From NCBI RefSeq assembly GCF_000276665.1, contig NW_004955417.1, positions 21,084,263 to 21,148,262 of the forward strand: a DNA stretch of 64,000 nucleotides, in the 5' to 3' direction. The notes under the pieces are model-generated. The model saw only the letters and a list, made by a program, of their open reading frames with translations, was not told the DNA's origin and did no database searches. Positions 45,845 through 57,724 of this stretch are shown here, in pieces (the first letter of the stretch is position 1; each line of letters opens with the position of its first letter). This stretch comes from Chinchilla lanigera. Taxonomy: Eukaryota > Chordata > Mammalia > Rodentia > Chinchillidae. Made by a program: the position numbers and the translations under genes.

Positions 45845-48800
45845 AACCTCATAAGGAGATAAAAACTAAAGAAAGTAATTCGGAGCTTTTTATGAGTGGC
45901 TCTTACATCTACAATGAAGGTATAATTTCTGCCATGTTTCATTCAACTATATATGAGCAAAGTGTCCTATGAATATCCCTGACTTCAGATAAATTTGAAA
46001 GTTCATGCAGATATTTAAAATTTTCCCCAAATATCATTAGAATGATGTGTAAACAATGATAGAGGATATCTTTAAAAGGTGCTAAGGAAAGTTAATTATG
46101 ATATGATGTAGCTATAAGTAAATACTCCCCAAAATAAATGTAAACATCTATTTCTTGTATAATCTAATTTTTTTTGTTTTAGTATATGGTTGTAATGGAT
46201 AATAATTATCATCATGTAGGTGAATTAGTACATATATACTGCATTTTGATCAGTTTTCACACATAACATTAACCATCAAAAAGCCCAAGAAACCTAATTG
46301 AGAAAGTTGGAACTGTACAAGTGTTCTTTCAGGCTTTAATATCTTATACTAGAATATCAAGAAATATAACTATTCATAACATATAAAGTGACTTTTAAAA
46401 CCATTGAATATGATAATTTTAAGAAACATAACATCAAAACAAGATGATTCCTGAAGAACAATTATGGGCTAGTCAATATTAATTGATCAAGGTAGTTTTG
46501 AGTCCTTCCAAATAAAAACTTGTGGGGAGTGTTCCTCATGTGGAATTTCTGTTCATCAACCCTGTAGCTATCTGTCTTGTCTTGTTTTCAGATTGTCCTA
46601 AAAGAAACCAAAATAAAAAAACAAAAAAAAATAAAAAACCAAACATGCTGCAAGAGGTGAGGAAGACATAAAGAGGGACTGTTCTTCCTGGCCGAGAGGT
46701 AAGAAATTAGTAGCAGGTGCTCTGGCTCCGAAGCCAACAGGCCCCAGGAGGCCCAGTGCGCTTCTGCCTTTCACACACACACACACAACCCGGATTTCCC
46801 ATTATTGGATTCCTCCTAGGGAGTTAACAAATTTTCACTCCACAGGTTTTGCTCTTGTTCATGTTGCTTGTATTTTCTTATTGACTTTCAATTTATTTTC
46901 ATGGGATACAATGGAGAGGACGGAGGACCCCTTGCTCAGTAGTAGACCTAGCAGTAAATGCTCTCCCACCGTGACGCTACTTATTACCAGACCCAAGTCT
47001 GCGGATTATCTTCCTAGCACAACAGAGACCCTTCATCCCCTCTCGTTCCTACCCTACGCCCATACAAAATGCCTCCCTTTTAAATGGAAAGGCTGCCGCG
47101 TATATTAACATTCTCCAGGCTCCTTGCAAGCAGGCAGCTTCATAGCTCTAGTTGAATGTTGAAAGCATATTTAGCAGATGTTATTTATAAACTTGGCCAT
47201 CATTAAACTTCAGGAGGAATCATGAAATAGGATAAATAACATGTTGAAACACATGATTACCATTCTTGTGGAGTGCTTGGGATGCACGTGAGGTTTCTCA
47301 GTGGAAAAATTTCATTATGCTTCCTCCAGTGTTCTAACTACTACTGTTAGGGGAGTTTTACACACACAAGAGAAAATAGACACGTAACATTTAGTCACTG
47401 CTGTTAAAGTTTTAAGAGTGGCAGAGATCAAAGTACATTTTTACATTCTGCTAATTGAAATGCCGCTGATTACTATGGTTATAGGTTGTCTTTGGAGATT
47501 AAGTAGGGAAAAATGATAAAAACTTTGTTCTTAATTAAGATGGTACTTCAAGAACAAAGGCCAATTAAGTTTAGACCTAATATAAGGTTTGTGCAAAAGC
47601 TTAAATGTTGACAGACTTGACCTAGTTGTCTAAGCAAACCCAACTGTCTATTTGTTCTTTGTTGATAGGAATTCTCTGAGAGAGAGAGAAAGAGAGAAGG
47701 GAGGAGCGAGCACGAAGAGAAAGCAAGAGATTACAGAGACCACTTGATTTATTAATCTTATCTATAGGCTGGAGTTTGTTATTTCAAAAATTTTGGTGTT
47801 TCATCATTTTATTATATTGATTATATGTGAATAGAACTTATAAGAAAAAGACTTTCAGGAATTGAGGAGAATTAATCTGAAGTATTTCTGTAACACCATT
47901 TTGAAAAGTTGTGACCACTGCCTCATTTGAAATGGTACATAATGCATACAGGCAGAGGATCTTTAGGGGGAGAGTTTTATTTCAGGAAGAGAGAATTAAT
48001 CATGTTGTCAGGAACACTCTCCACGGGTAGTGGGTTTTACAATTTATCTCTCTTTATTTGATGTTTTTTGTCTGTGAGTTTTCTATATTATGAAATATCA
48101 TAAATAATGTTTCTTCTGGCTTAGGTTTAAAGCCATTTCCAAAACATCTCCTGTCTACAAATAGCTTGGAAATATTAGTAAAAATATGAAATATATATTT
48201 GGACAGTATTATGAAAATTTGAGAGAATAATTTTGTTTATTGAATCTAGAAAAATCTGGACTTACTCTATGTCTTTTTACCATTATTTTTCTTGTAATTT
48301 GTTTCTTTTTTGTCTTCTACAAAAATTTTGAGCCACAGTAGACTGATGATTATGGAAAAATATTTGATCTTTTACCACACTATTCTAAAAGAATGTTTGA
48401 AATTTGAGTCAATATAAACAAGAAGCATTTCTGCTTCTCTGCTTGTTAATCTCATGTTACATAAAACGTTAGTATGTGAAAATCCTTATAAGAGTAATGT
48501 GAAGGTTCATGTTCTTTACCATCAAAGCTGTTATAATGGGGTGAGATCGAGAAACTTAACTCTAACAACACAGTGAGTGATTTCCTAGTCTCTCATTCAT
48601 TCATTCTGAGGGAACAAAAAGTCTTTCCTTCCTGGCACCTGTGGAGGTTCCTGCTTGAAGTCTGGAGCTGATGGTCCAAAGATGTTAAAAGCGGAGATAC
48701 AAAAAAAATGCTGTGTGACGTACGATACTAGAACAGCTGTAAAAGCAAAAAGCAAACTTCTCAAAATTAAACAACTTTGTTTAATTTGTTGGATTCCCTG

Positions 48801-49780
48801 AATCTTCCTGCATGCCATTGTTGACACAATGTTCACATGGCTGTGGACGTAGACATTTCTTCAGGCAACTGGCCTAGTAAAACTAAGGAAAAGGGTTTGT
48901 CAGATGGCTATGTAACTTAGGAGAGCAGATTCATCACTCCATCTGCTGAAGACCCCAACTACGTTTAAGCACTGAGTACCCCAGACACTTTAAGAAGATC
49001 ACAAAATATTAACAATCAACATATAAAGAAATGCCAAATGTATTGGTCTGCTTTTCCTTTACTAGGAGAAAATATATGACACCCATACATTAAAGAAGGA
49101 AGATTTCGCTTGGCTCTTGATTTGAGAGGTCTCAGTACATGAATGGTCATCTCTAAGGCAGAGACAGCATGGTTGAAGCGCACGAATAGCAAAATTGTGC
49201 TCTTCCCATTGCGGGGAAGAGGAATCTGCTGAGAAGTGTACCAGCCAGAGAGGAAGGTCCAGGGACCAGAAGCTTCCTCCAAGGTCTAGGCTCTTGGACC
49301 TACTTAGACACTCGAGTGTGCTTTGTTGTTCTCCTAAGGGTCTCTGAAGCCAGTCAAGTTGACAGTCAAGTTTAACCGTCCGTCACAAATAGTAAAATGA
49401 GGGGAACGTGAGAGGACATGTAGCCAGGCTGTACTTGAGAAAAGCTTACAGGAATGCTATCTAGTAGCCTCTTAACATCTCGATTTTTAGCCTCATTTAC
49501 CTTCAAAACTGACGATCTCCCTCACCACACACATGCCTGTGTGCATATACATACATATACACACAAATACAATAAAACTAACAAACAAAAATTTTAAAAC
49601 ATGTGTCTTCATCTCCCCTCCCACTTTTCAGTACGTATACATTCATGTATTTCACCTTATTGAACTATTTTCATCTCTAAATTATAACAGTTTCTTCATA
49701 AATCTGGGTCACAAATTACTAATGCTTATTCCTTTTCACCTGCACCTCTCTCGTCAGTAAGAAAAGCACTTTCTCAGATG
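45845..49780. other. Unassigned DNA, about 3.9 kb
   Basis: No SINE or LTR recognised. Three patches stand out: a GC-richer block at 46600-47110; a GA-rich tract at 47678-47733; and an AT-rich but complex region at 47110-47660 with an inverted CTTTGT/ACAAAG motif pair. The minus frames at 48597-48836 and 49016-49282 have no domain. Confidence 0.4.
47523..47559. promoter_or_regulatory. Inverted SOX-like motif pair with homeodomain-type cores
   Basis: 'ctttgttctt' (47523-47532) and its exact reverse complement 'aagaacaaag' (47550-47559) are 17 bp apart. The spacer contains TTAATTAA-like bases, and 'caattaag' follows. CTTTGT/ACAAAG is the SOX HMG-box consensus and TAATTA the homeodomain core. 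Regulatory function is speculation from motif content. Confidence 0.25.
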
Positions 49781-49794
49781 GCTACATAACTTTA

Positions 49795-49954
49795 TTTATT
49801 TATTTTTTTTGTCATATTAAGACAAGGTCTTGCTATGCAGTCCAGGCTGGTCTTGAGTTCACTTTGTAGCCCAGACTGGTCTTGAACTCACAACGATCCT
49901 CCTTCCTCAGTCTCATGAGTGCTGTAATTGCAGGCATGCTCTGCCATGTCTGGC
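49795..49954 (-). mobile_element. B1 SINE
   Basis: Antisense B1: 'agacaaggtcttgctatgca', internal repeats 'caggctggtcttgagttcac' and 'cagactggtcttgaactcac', head 'gccatgtctggc'. Target duplication approximately 'ctacataacttta' / 'ctaacataacttta'. Confidence 0.92.
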
Positions 49955-49969
49955 TAACATAACTTTAGT

Positions 49970-50799
49970 ACAGCATATTTTTCCTACAAATTAATGAAAT
50001 CACAGATTATGTTTAGGGACTGAGTACCTCAGACACCTCAAAGAAATGTCTATGTCATTGAAAGTTGGTTGTCTATATTCTAAAACATGTGCAAAGTAGC
50101 TGTGGACAATGATCTAATCACCAAGAAGAGAGACAGGTCATACATTCAGCCAATACAACAACAAAGGGAGGGCTAAATATATCAGAAGCAAATTGATCTG
50201 GGTCCTTAAATACAATATCCACCTCTGGATCAAAGTACTAAATCTAGACTTTCCAGCTTGTGGGCCTTTCCTGTTTAAATGAGTTTAATTTGAATCTTCC
50301 ATTACTTGTTTTGAGCAGTTAGATAAGTGAATAAGTAGGTTGATGGAGAGATGATAGAGAGATAGCACTAACATCATGACATGGATAAGAAAATGTGTTT
50401 GCCCTGAAAAAAGGAATGCTTAATGGAATTAACATTTATCTATGTGAGCTATGAAAAATATCCAATGTACCGGTTCTAAGAACACTTTAGATTTCTAAAT
50501 GGTGACAATCAAGTTTCAATACATCATCCTCTCTATCGTCATATGTGTTTATGTGGGTGACAGTTGGTGATCAATCTTCCAATGCTGTACCCAAGGGAAT
50601 ACAAGGACCATATGCCAGTTGATCCATGTGCATGCATACAAATACTTGCATGTATTCTGAAATTTTAATACTTTTAAGGTAAAAATCTTTGTTTTTTATT
50701 TTTTCACCTCTAAAAAACACCAAAGGAATTGTTCCATTTGTACAATATGAATTACTAGAAGTCTCTTACTTTACTGTGAAGTTGACACATATTCATCTA
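49970..50799. other. Unassigned DNA
   Basis: No recognised element. Confidence 0.4.
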
Positions 50800-50812
50800 A
50801 ATTGGAGCATTT

Positions 50813-50902
50813 GGACTGGGGGTATATGTCAGTGGTACAGTGGCTACCTGGCAAGCACAAGGTCCTGAGTTTGAGTCCCAGAACAACAACAACAAAAAAA
50901 AA
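50813..50902 (+). mobile_element. ID SINE, diverged
   Basis: Sense ID with several changes: 'ggactgggggtatatgtcag' (box A T-to-G), 'tggctacctggcaagcac', 'gagtttgagtcccagaa', then a (CAA)n/A tail. Target duplication 'aaattggagcattt' (about 50799-50812) and 'aaattggggaattt' after the tail, one or two mismatches. Confidence 0.87.
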
Positions 50903-51530
50903 AAATTGGGGAATTTAATGCCTCAGAAAAATAAACATCAAAAAGTTTGCCCAACAATTAAACAATTTCCAATTTGTTCAAATGAACAATTATTCATTTG
51001 TTCTTTTTCTTCATTAAAATAAAGGAAGTATTTATATTTTAATAAAATGATTTATTGATTCAGAATAATAGAGTTTGAACTCTAACTCTGCTAGTTATCT
51101 ATTGTTGGTAGTAATTAAATCTCTGTACATCCTATATAAATGAGAAGTTGTATTTTAGAGGATATTAAGTAATACAAAGTGATATAAGTGACATAAAGTG
51201 ATATAAAGAAACATGTTTATGTAACTATACATGTATATATGTAACTATATATGCATATACAGTAAGCTACATATCTTATGTAAGATAAGTTAAATTAATA
51301 AACCACCCTTTGATTGGATTAGTTTGATTTGGTATAACTAGCTGCTAATGTTTTGAGTTCAGTACCTCTGAGGACTCATTGCTTTATTTTAATAAAATAA
51401 TTACTAAAGTGGGCCAGTCACCTTGTGAGTAGTCTGCTAGCAAGAGTGAAACTTTATGGTAGAGAAAAATAATTACTGGATTTGAAAGAAATATTTAGTT
51501 TTGCCACTGCTCATTTCAAAAATTATCAGT

Positions 51531-51608
51531 GGGGCCGGGTATAGCTCAGCAGCACAAGTGTCTGCCTGGCAAGTGCAAGGTCCTGAGTTCGATTCCTGGC
51601 ACCCCCAA
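51531..51608 (+). mobile_element. ID SINE
   Basis: Sense ID: 'ggggccgggtatagctcagc', 'gagttcgattcctggcaccc'. The stretch between the start and box A is several bases shorter than consensus. Target duplication 'aaaattatcagtg' / 'aaaattatcattg' differs at one base. Confidence 0.92.
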
Positions 51609-51924
51609 AAAAAATTATCATTGATTTGCCAGTTAAGTTGTGTAACACTATGGAGCATTTCCCTTATCTGTAAAGTAGGGAAAATATGATCTAGCACTGA
51701 GAAGTTTGGAAGAAATTATACCATGTGTGTTTCAAAGATACTACATTTGGATTTGAATGAAGCACATTAAAGATTGTTTCCAGGAAGTGAGTATATATAT
51801 GTGATAGAAAATTCTATTTAAGAGAAAGTAAACCTCAGTTTTCTATATAATAGGTGTGCATAAATTTAAAAAGTATATTTCTTGTAAATATTCACTACCA
51901 TGGACCTATTGTTTCTACTTTTTT

Positions 51925-52110
51925 CTTAATATCTGGTAATCTGAGCAATGTAGTTGAGGATAGCGATATGTAATGTAACAATCACTGCTGATTTGTATTA
52001 TTTTGTCTTTAGACTCTGTATTACTTAGAATATTCTTGCTCTGATTTTTTTCTTTGCTTGTTTCTTTTTTACCACTCTCTTTAAAATAAAAAAACAAATT
52101 AAAAGAAAAA
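51925..52110 (+). mobile_element. Unnamed dispersed repeat A, copy 2
   Basis: 'aatctgagcaatgtagttga' and 'gatatgtaatgtaacaatca' align with 'aatctgagcaacactgttga' and 'caatatgtaatataacaacc' in copy 3. A T-rich block and AAAATAAA-type A-rich end follow in both. The 5' part present in copies 1 and 3 is missing. Confidence 0.55.
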
Positions 52111-52411
52111 GAAATGTAGCCTAACCTGAACAGAACTTTTAAGGATCTCTGACATGTTTTTTTTAATGCCTAATACTGAGTCTTCGGGAAAACATCTCTA
52201 CACATATTTTTTATCTGAAAAAATAAAACATAGACAGTATTATATGAGTTCATCCAAAAAGATGTAATCAGTAAGTTAGAGGAACCCTCAGTGATATATT
52301 GTTGTTTAATATCTTCTATCATTTGCAGTCCCTCTAAGTGTATGGATGAGGAAGGTTTTTGCAGGATTAGATCAGGGTGGAAAGGACAAGATGGGAAAAA
52401 TGAACACAACT

Positions 52412-52652
52412 CTGTGGCAATTCATCTTGACTGTCAACTCCACGGGCTGGAGAGAAGCCAACCAGAGCAGGAAGCATGTCTGGGTGGGTCTTGCAGCCCC
52501 GCGGAGAGTAAATCTGGTTCTTGAGCCGTTTCTCTCTCCCGTGCTCTGCTTCCTGATCTCTAGGAGGTGAGCAGTCTTGCTCCACCAGCCCTCCACCTTG
52601 GGGTTGGCCAGCTGTGGACTGAATTCCATCAGCCCAATAAAATCTGGAATAA
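52412..52652 (+). mobile_element. ORR1-like LTR fragment
   Basis: 'cttgactgtcaactccacg' at its start, 'gctctgcttcctgatctct' and 'aggaggtgagcagtcttgc' in the middle and 'ggccagctgtggactgaatt' with 'caataaaatctgg' near the end. This is the ORR1/MaLR order, shortened. Frames on both strands (52291-52699) run through it and are not genes. Confidence 0.6.
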
Positions 52653-52654
52653 AA

Positions 52655-54638
52655 CATTATGAATGAGCAGAATACCCCCAAAGACAGAACTAAACACATC
52701 CGAATGCAAAGGTAATGAAATGTTTGGGGGAGAAAAACAATCAGTGGCTTAAAACTGGGAAATAACTTTCATGATACTGATTTTTTTCCAGTTGCAACAG
52801 ATTAGTTGAGAATTATGATTTGATTATTGACAAATTTACACATATGAAGAAGTGCAGCATTTGTTTCTTGGCTATATGAAATGATTAGATCTTTTGATTT
52901 AAAAGACTGTTTCATGAGGCTAACATTTTCAACACAGAGATGGGTAAACTAAAAGGATACAACAGCGGGGTAGCATGAGCAATAACACATCTAAGAGGTA
53001 AAGCTTAGTACAGCACTCCCATGTGTCTGTTTTGGTTGAGGGCTGCTTTAGGGGAGTCAGTTCTCTAGCTCTACTCCCCTTCATGCAAAAACCCACAGCT
53101 ATTCCCTCCAAAGAAACCTCTCAATCTTAAATCAGGCTTATGTGTATTGCAGTAACAATCTAGAAAGAAGTTGGACGAGGCATGGTGAGCTCACCTGTAA
53201 AGGTAAGAATGGTCAATAAAAGTAAAAAAGAATGAAAGGAGTAAAAGAGTCCTATCATTGCAGGGATAATGAGGGCTGAAAAATATAAAAATTAGAAAGC
53301 ATTTCATCAGAGCTAACTTAAATCCAGGACAGAAATTTTGTTTGGTTTGGATGAAACAAGAAATGTACCTAAAATTGACTGTTTTCTTCTCTGAGTCAGT
53401 TTTCCCTGCTTTGATTCTCAGTTCTGAAAAGGCAGGGTACAATTAGTCTGCACACCAAACTATTGATGAGGTATCTTCTTCCCCGATTCTCACACCCTTA
53501 ATAAATTATATGTACAATCTATACACAAAATTATATATTCCTCCCCTTCCACACTATTTCTTTCTCTCTTTACCAGATTGTGTGGTTTATAGAATACAGT
53601 GTCTTAAAATAACATATGTTGCAAAAAGGAGGTCTAGAGTTTTCCTCATTTTTCAGTATCTGCTTTGCTATAGGCTATGGAAGAAGAGTTTTGCTAAATA
53701 TAAAGTTCATTCAGTGAAGTGATCATTACACACTGATAACAGAAGGGAACTCTGCAGCCAGCTTGTACTAAGAGAGTCCTCCAAAGAGTATGTATTTTGA
53801 GTAACTGCAGTTGTATTCCTTCGAGCAAACTACTTACAGACTTAAGACCAGACTAACTGGCAGAATGTGTGAACAATTAACTTTTGTTTTAAAATAAAAC
53901 TACTTTCTTTTAATTTAAATGGCTCATAAGACATAAAGGGAAGTCATTAAAAAGAGCTGAAGGGTATATTCTGTAGTGGGGGGAAAAACACCCCCAATGT
54001 TGAAAATTTATTACTAATTAAGACAGATGTGTGAATAATGACACATACACAAGTCATTTTTCCCTACTGATGTATATTAAGGGAATTTTGGTCTGAGCTT
54101 AATCAAAGCCATAAACTCACACTAGCAAATATAAATACTTTTTGTTTAATAAAAATGTAATTTTCTGATTAACTTCATTTGTTAATTTCAAAGTTTGAAG
54201 AATTAAGTCAAAGTTGGTGCATATCCACCAAACTCAGCAATAACAATCCTAAAGTTCTGGAATTATTTTACAGAAATATATTCAAAATTATATCCTGATT
54301 TTATTCTATGAATATGCTCTCAGTTAAAAGTGGTTTGATGACATATATACTACTTTATAACACTTTAAACTGGAAATACAACTTGCACATTTCCATAATA
54401 AAAATTAAAGTTTCAAAGCATAGATTTAATACTTATAAAAAATTTCATATTGTAATTTCTTATTGTGAAATTTCAAATTTTTTAATGATTTCTTATTTTA
54501 AACAACACCATATTTAGAATATCTTTACTCATAAATTTATTATTTCTTTCAAATGGACTATATACTCCTAAAACTGTTTTATGTATAATATATATAGTAT
54601 ACATGTGCATATAATTTCATGTCTATAACTCCCTGTAT
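52655..54638. other. Unassigned AT-rich DNA
   Basis: No gene or named repeat. A 28-base stretch at 53172-53199 resembles a B1 head ('gaggcatggtgagctcacct') and might be a truncated B1. Confidence 0.35.
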
Positions 54639-54639
54639 A

Positions 54640-54664
54640 AATATATATATATATATATATATAT
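54640..54664. repeat. (AT)n microsatellite
   Basis: 25 bases of pure AT dinucleotide repeat, flanked by TATA-rich sequence. Confidence 0.95.
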
Positions 54665-54740
54665 TAAAAGGAAAATAATGCTAGACAGAGTTAAACAGGA
54701 AAACAAAATATTATTTGAGACTATTGAATATAAAAATTGA

Positions 54741-54839
54741 GGGGCTAGGAATATAGCTCATTGACATAAGCATTTGCCTGGCAAGCCTGGGGTCATGAGA
54801 TCAATTCTCAGCACCAAAAAAAAAAAAAAAAAAAAAACA
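54741..54839 (+). mobile_element. ID SINE, first of an adjacent pair
   Basis: Sense ID: 'ggggctaggaatatagctca', 'gagatcaattctcagcacca' and about 22 A. Perfect 15-bp target duplication 'gaatataaaaattga' at 54726-54740 and 54840-54854. Its right-hand duplication is overlapped by the target of the second ID. Confidence 0.95.
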
Positions 54840-54862
54840 GAATATAAAAATTGAAAATTTTT

Positions 54863-54945
54863 GGGCTGGGGATTTAGCTCAGTGGCACAGTGCCTGCCTG
54901 GCAAGTGCAAGGTTGTGAGTTCGATTCCCAGTACTGGAAAAAAAA
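54863..54945 (+). mobile_element. ID SINE, second of an adjacent pair
   Basis: Sense ID closer to consensus: 'gggctggggatttagctcag', 'gagttcgattcccagtactg'. Target duplication 'attgaaaatttt' at 54850-54861 and 54946-54957. The target includes the end of the first element's right duplication, so this copy most likely landed second. Confidence 0.95.
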
Positions 54946-54959
54946 ATTGAAAATTTTCC

Positions 54960-56389
54960 TGAATCTTAAGGTAGACAGTTGTGTTTTGTTTTGTTAATAC
55001 TGGTGGACCTAGCAGAAATGTCACTGATTAGTGTGAACTTTCAGCTGCATGTGACATGGAACTCAATCATGGGCTGGTTTGTGAGCCTGTTGACAACAGC
55101 ACCATCATCCACTGTCTTCTTCAGAGCCCTCTGAAGGGGAGAGTCCCCTTCAGGCTTCCAAGACATTAAATAATGCTTAAATATTATCCCTTAGTTATTG
55201 TGGACTGATTAGGCCCACAATCTTGCAAAGGAGTAGACAGCAAAGGCTTACTAAAGGAATCAAGTGGTATGCTTTCAGGGCTCCAGGAAGATCAGAATCC
55301 TCTAACAGAATTTGAGATTCTCTGGGGGCTAAGACAAAGACCTTCTCTGCGTAGCCCCTATTTATTTAGTTATCAAAACAAAGGAGGGAAATACTGAAGA
55401 AAGGGCAGAAGAGCTCAAAGACTTCTCCAAGTAAGACATTATGTTAATTTAAGAAAACTATGCTATCTCCAGGAAGGTCTCCACCCAGGAGTGATATGCC
55501 TGCAGCTATAGTCTTTATCTAGTTAATTGAGGTTGGAGCAAGGTGTCCTTAGTTGTGGCCTTGTCTTATCCTTTGAGGCATCCTGGCTTTACCCACCATT
55601 ATAGGCCTCAGCTGGGACAAGTGACTCCCAGAGTGTCAATTACTATGAGTCTGCTGCCCATATCCAGCCTAGGAGCCTAGGTCTTGGATAGACTCACAAG
55701 AAAACATGGAATGCCAGTTGGTTAATTTAAATCCTGCTAGAGTACTTTGCAGTGGTCTGTATCAGTTACCAATTAGCTGAGTGTTCTTGCTCAATTCAAT
55801 CAGAAATCATGAACTGTCAATGTCTAGCTCTTTTAGCACTGAGCTCTGATTGTTATTAGCTATCAGATTTTAGAGTCAAATGTACTTCTTGTTACCCAGA
55901 GCCTGAAGCTACTAGTAGGCCTTGGAAGTCTTTCAGCAGCTGGAAAATATCTAACTGGAAACCAGTGAGTGGATCTTGTGAACTTGATATAACTTCTCTA
56001 AAAAGACTAAGATATATTTTTATGTAAAGTATAATGTATATCTCTTTGGGGAGGTCATCAACAAGTAATGTTTTCATAAAATTCTAAAAAATAATAGTTT
56101 TTAGGCTGAAGCCTGTATCATAACTAAAACATACAGAAGCATTTTTATAGGAGAAAGATTGACAACTAATATAAATATGATCAAAATCATTCCATGACAT
56201 GTAAATGTGACTGAGTTGTCCAAATGAATTCATATGGCTGGAATCCAGGAATTATCTGTGTTTTATGCTATAGCCCAATTTCTCATCAGTGAAAATGAAA
56301 TTGTCAAATACTTTGTAAATTACTGCAAATTCATGTTTGCAGCTTACATCACTTGCCAGTTTCTCTGTTACTGTCATGTTCTGTGGCCT
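54960..56389. other. Unassigned DNA, GC-richer than the surrounding window
   Basis: 55020-55870 has fewer AT runs than neighbouring DNA ('gaaggggagagtccccttc' is an internal inverted repeat) but no open frame of note and no named repeat. Could be part of an ERV I cannot identify, or unique DNA. Confidence 0.35.
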
Positions 56390-56403
56390 CAGATAAGCTA
56401 ATT

Positions 56404-56509
56404 TTTGTTTTGTTTTGTTTTTTTGTTTTTCTCCGGTACCGGGAACCGAACTCACGACCTTGCGCTTGCCAGGCAGGCGCTTTTGCCGCTGAGCTAAATT
56501 CCCAGCCCC
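56404..56509 (-). mobile_element. ID SINE, young-type copy
   Basis: Antisense ID differing from the copy at 4018-4105 by only about three bases, including the 'ccggtaccgg' palindrome. The tail is TTTTG-rich. Perfect 14-bp target duplication 'cagataagctaatt' at 56390-56403 and 56510-56523. Confidence 0.96.
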
Positions 56510-56523
56510 CAGATAAGCTAATT

Positions 56524-57311
56524 AATTGATCCCTTCCCTTAGCCTTTTCACCATCCCTTGTTTCCATGTGGGGTCGAACTTGTCTGGCTGGTGCATAATG
56601 TAGTTCCATCAAAATTGGATTTCAAGTGCAGTGAATCCAAGGCTTGTGAGACGTCCAATAAGTCTGCTTTGGGGGACTCTTATTTTTAACACATACATTT
56701 CCCATTGAATTGTAAAGTAGCGTTGCCTCTGGCAATCACTGGGGAATGTAAATGTTAATTCCAACTCTCCAGCATTTGAGAATCACAATGGAAACAAAAT
56801 AAAATTTAATTACACTTTTAATGCAACTTTAAATAGGCAAGCTGAGACAAATTGTCATTAGTGGGGGTAACATAAGAATCATCACAAGAAAAGGTGGGAA
56901 AACATAATTTTACAAGGAATAATGAATGATTTTTCCTGTTTAAAAGAGGAAGAAAAGAGAGGAAATGTGAAAATATATAGGGAAATGAAATACTGGTAGG
57001 CTTGGAAATGAATTGCTATTTCTTCTTGATATCCTTTGAATTATGTGTGGATTGTATCTGTTTCAGATATCACATCATCTGATTGAGACTCCTGCATATG
57101 CAAAGATATGTTGAAGATTTGCTGTGACCAACAGGACAACCACTCACTCCATGTCTTCTGAGACTATGATATCTCTAATCTGAAAGAAATTATATATCAC
57201 ACACCAAATTTCGAAGTTTAAAATTAAAAGAATGTTAAATCCCACACTGATTTGCACAGAAAAAAAAAAACAACTGGAATGGGGGAAAGGAGAAAAGGAA
57301 GGGAAATATGT
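56524..57311. other. Unassigned DNA
   Basis: 56735-56800 ('catttgagaatcacaatgg') faintly recalls the end of a hAT-type MER element, not enough to call. A purine-rich stretch lies at 57271-57306. Confidence 0.35.
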
Positions 57312-57350
57312 AGGATAGATAGATGATAGATAGACAGATGATAGATAGAT
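57312..57350 (+). repeat. (GATA)n-like microsatellite, imperfect
   Basis: Interrupted GATA/GACA repeats ('gatagatagatgatagatag', 'acagatgatagatagata'). Confidence 0.85.
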
Positions 57351-57379
57351 AACATAATTGTAGCTAAGATATAGATAGC

Positions 57380-57618
57380 TAAGATAATTGTACCACTAAT
57401 TTCTAGTGATTCATTGAAAGGAACAGTTAAATTGTTTGATCAATCTTGCAATCTGAGCAACACTGTTGATGATAACAATATGTAATATAACAACCATTGT
57501 TAATTTCCTATCATCTTATTTTGAAATGTGTATTGTTTTTATTATATCTGTGTTGTTTTGTTTTTGCCTTTGTTGTTTTGTTTTTCTTTTTTTCTCTCTT
57601 TACAATAAAAAAGTTAAC
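57380..57618 (+). mobile_element. Unnamed dispersed repeat A, copy 3 (most complete)
   Basis: Contains both the 5' block shared with copy 1 ('gaaaggaacagttaa' at 57416-57430, 'gatcaatcttgca') and the middle block shared with copy 2, followed by a TTTG-rich segment and 'ctctttacaataaaaaagtt'. It provides the bridge showing that copies 1 and 2 belong to one family. Confidence 0.62.
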
Positions 57619-57724
57619 TATCTCATTCTTTCTTACACTGATAATGTTTTGAAATGATGTTTTGAATATACTGAATTGAGATACATTACTAAACTTTCAT
57701 GTACCTGTTTCTTCATAAGGTTTT

